Shown piece by piece: positions 6,222-6,462 of a stretch of DNA of 6,462 bases. The notes beneath the pieces were generated by a model, which was not told the origin of the DNA, made no database searches, and saw only the letters and a list, made by a program, of their open reading frames with translations. The stretch is taken from the NCBI GenBank assembly GCA_944359595.1, contig CALVSV010000100.1, forward strand, positions 1 to 6,462. The letters are read 5' to 3'. Origin of the DNA: an uncultured Bacilli bacterium (lineage in GTDB: Bacteria > Bacillota_I > Bacilli_A > RF39 > UBA660). Position numbers and translations under genes: made by a program. The number at the start of each line of letters is the position of its first letter. The first letter of the stretch is position 1.

Positions 6222-6462
6222 ATGAACAAAAAAGATGATGAGATGATCATTGATGTTGGACGTTTAATAGGTACTTTAAAGAAAAATATAGTGTCTGTTA
6301 TTATCTGGACAGTGTTGGGCTTAATAATATCTTTAGGATGTGTATTCTTATTTATTGAACCTAAATACAATTCTAGTATCGATATTTTAGTTAACCAAAA
6401 AGCAAATAATGCTCAAGTTCAATACGCCACTCAACAGGTTGATTTACAAGCTATTAATACAT
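6222..6462 (+). CDS. wzd: Wzd/CpsC-type chain-length determinant and tyrosine-kinase activator, N-terminal part
   Basis: The first 80 residues of a protein cut off by the window end. After a short charged cytoplasmic tail with the family-like start 'DEMIIDVGRLIGTLKKN', one membrane span runs from about 23 to 45, followed by EPKYNSSIDILVNQK (46-60), the usual beginning of the extracellular Wzz domain, and a Gln/Asn-rich helix onset. Such proteins (also named EpsA/B, CpsC or YwqC) control polysaccharide chain length and activate a cytoplasmic BY-kinase (Wze/CpsD), normally encoded next; that gene would lie beyond the window. GGGAG (6211-6215) stands 6 nt before the ATG. In most Lactobacillales clusters this gene is first or second in the operon, so finding it directly after a block of glycosyltransferase genes suggests a new transcription unit. 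Confidence 0.88.
   Translation, partial: MNKKDDEMIIDVGRLIGTLKKNIVSVIIWTVLGLIISLGCVFLFIEPKYNSSIDILVNQKANNAQVQYATQQVDLQAINT

Overview
The window is a stretch of a surface-polysaccharide (capsule/exopolysaccharide) locus from a low-G+C Gram-positive bacterium. The evidence is strongly AT-rich DNA (about 29% G+C by hand count over the last 241 bases), AGGAGG-type ribosome-binding sites, GTG and TTG starts beside ATG, and a Wzd/CpsC-type chain-length regulator. A member of the Lactobacillales, probably a lactobacillus, is the best guess. That is inference from gene type and style, not from a species-specific marker.

Layout: every gene is on the + strand. Positions 1-443 hold the 3' end of a gene resembling the DUF6625 family. 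Then follow a Stealth-type sugar-phosphate transferase (464-1465), a GT2 glycosyltransferase (1472-2491), a second, GlfT2-like GT2 glycosyltransferase overlapping it by 10 nt (2482-3429), a multi-spanning membrane protein that looks like the Wzy polymerase (3448-4599), and a GT4 glycosyltransferase (4625-5752). Gaps in this block are 6 to 25 nt, or negative, so it reads as one polycistronic unit. Together these genes would encode much of a repeat-unit assembly line: several transferases extend a lipid-linked oligosaccharide in the cytoplasm, the Stealth enzyme probably adds one phosphodiester-linked sugar, and Wzy polymerises flipped units outside. The priming transferase, the Wzx flippase and any precursor-sugar genes are not in the window.

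The block ends at 5752. A 469-nt stretch follows without an intact gene. It seems to contain the decayed remains of an acetyltransferase of the left-handed beta-helix type (about 5811-6170), recognised only by short peptide similarities in broken frames. It also contains a perfect 17-bp palindrome (6170-6186) just ahead of the next gene. From 6222 a Wzd/CpsC-type chain-length and kinase-activator gene begins and runs off the end. This gene normally stands near the 5' end of a capsule operon, so the window probably spans the junction between the end of one polysaccharide gene block and the start of another.

I found no RNA genes, CRISPR arrays, insertion sequences or convincing intrinsic terminators. 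The locus type is well known; I see no clear sign of an undescribed system. The most interesting points are the junction, the gene remnant, the palindrome and the Stealth enzyme.
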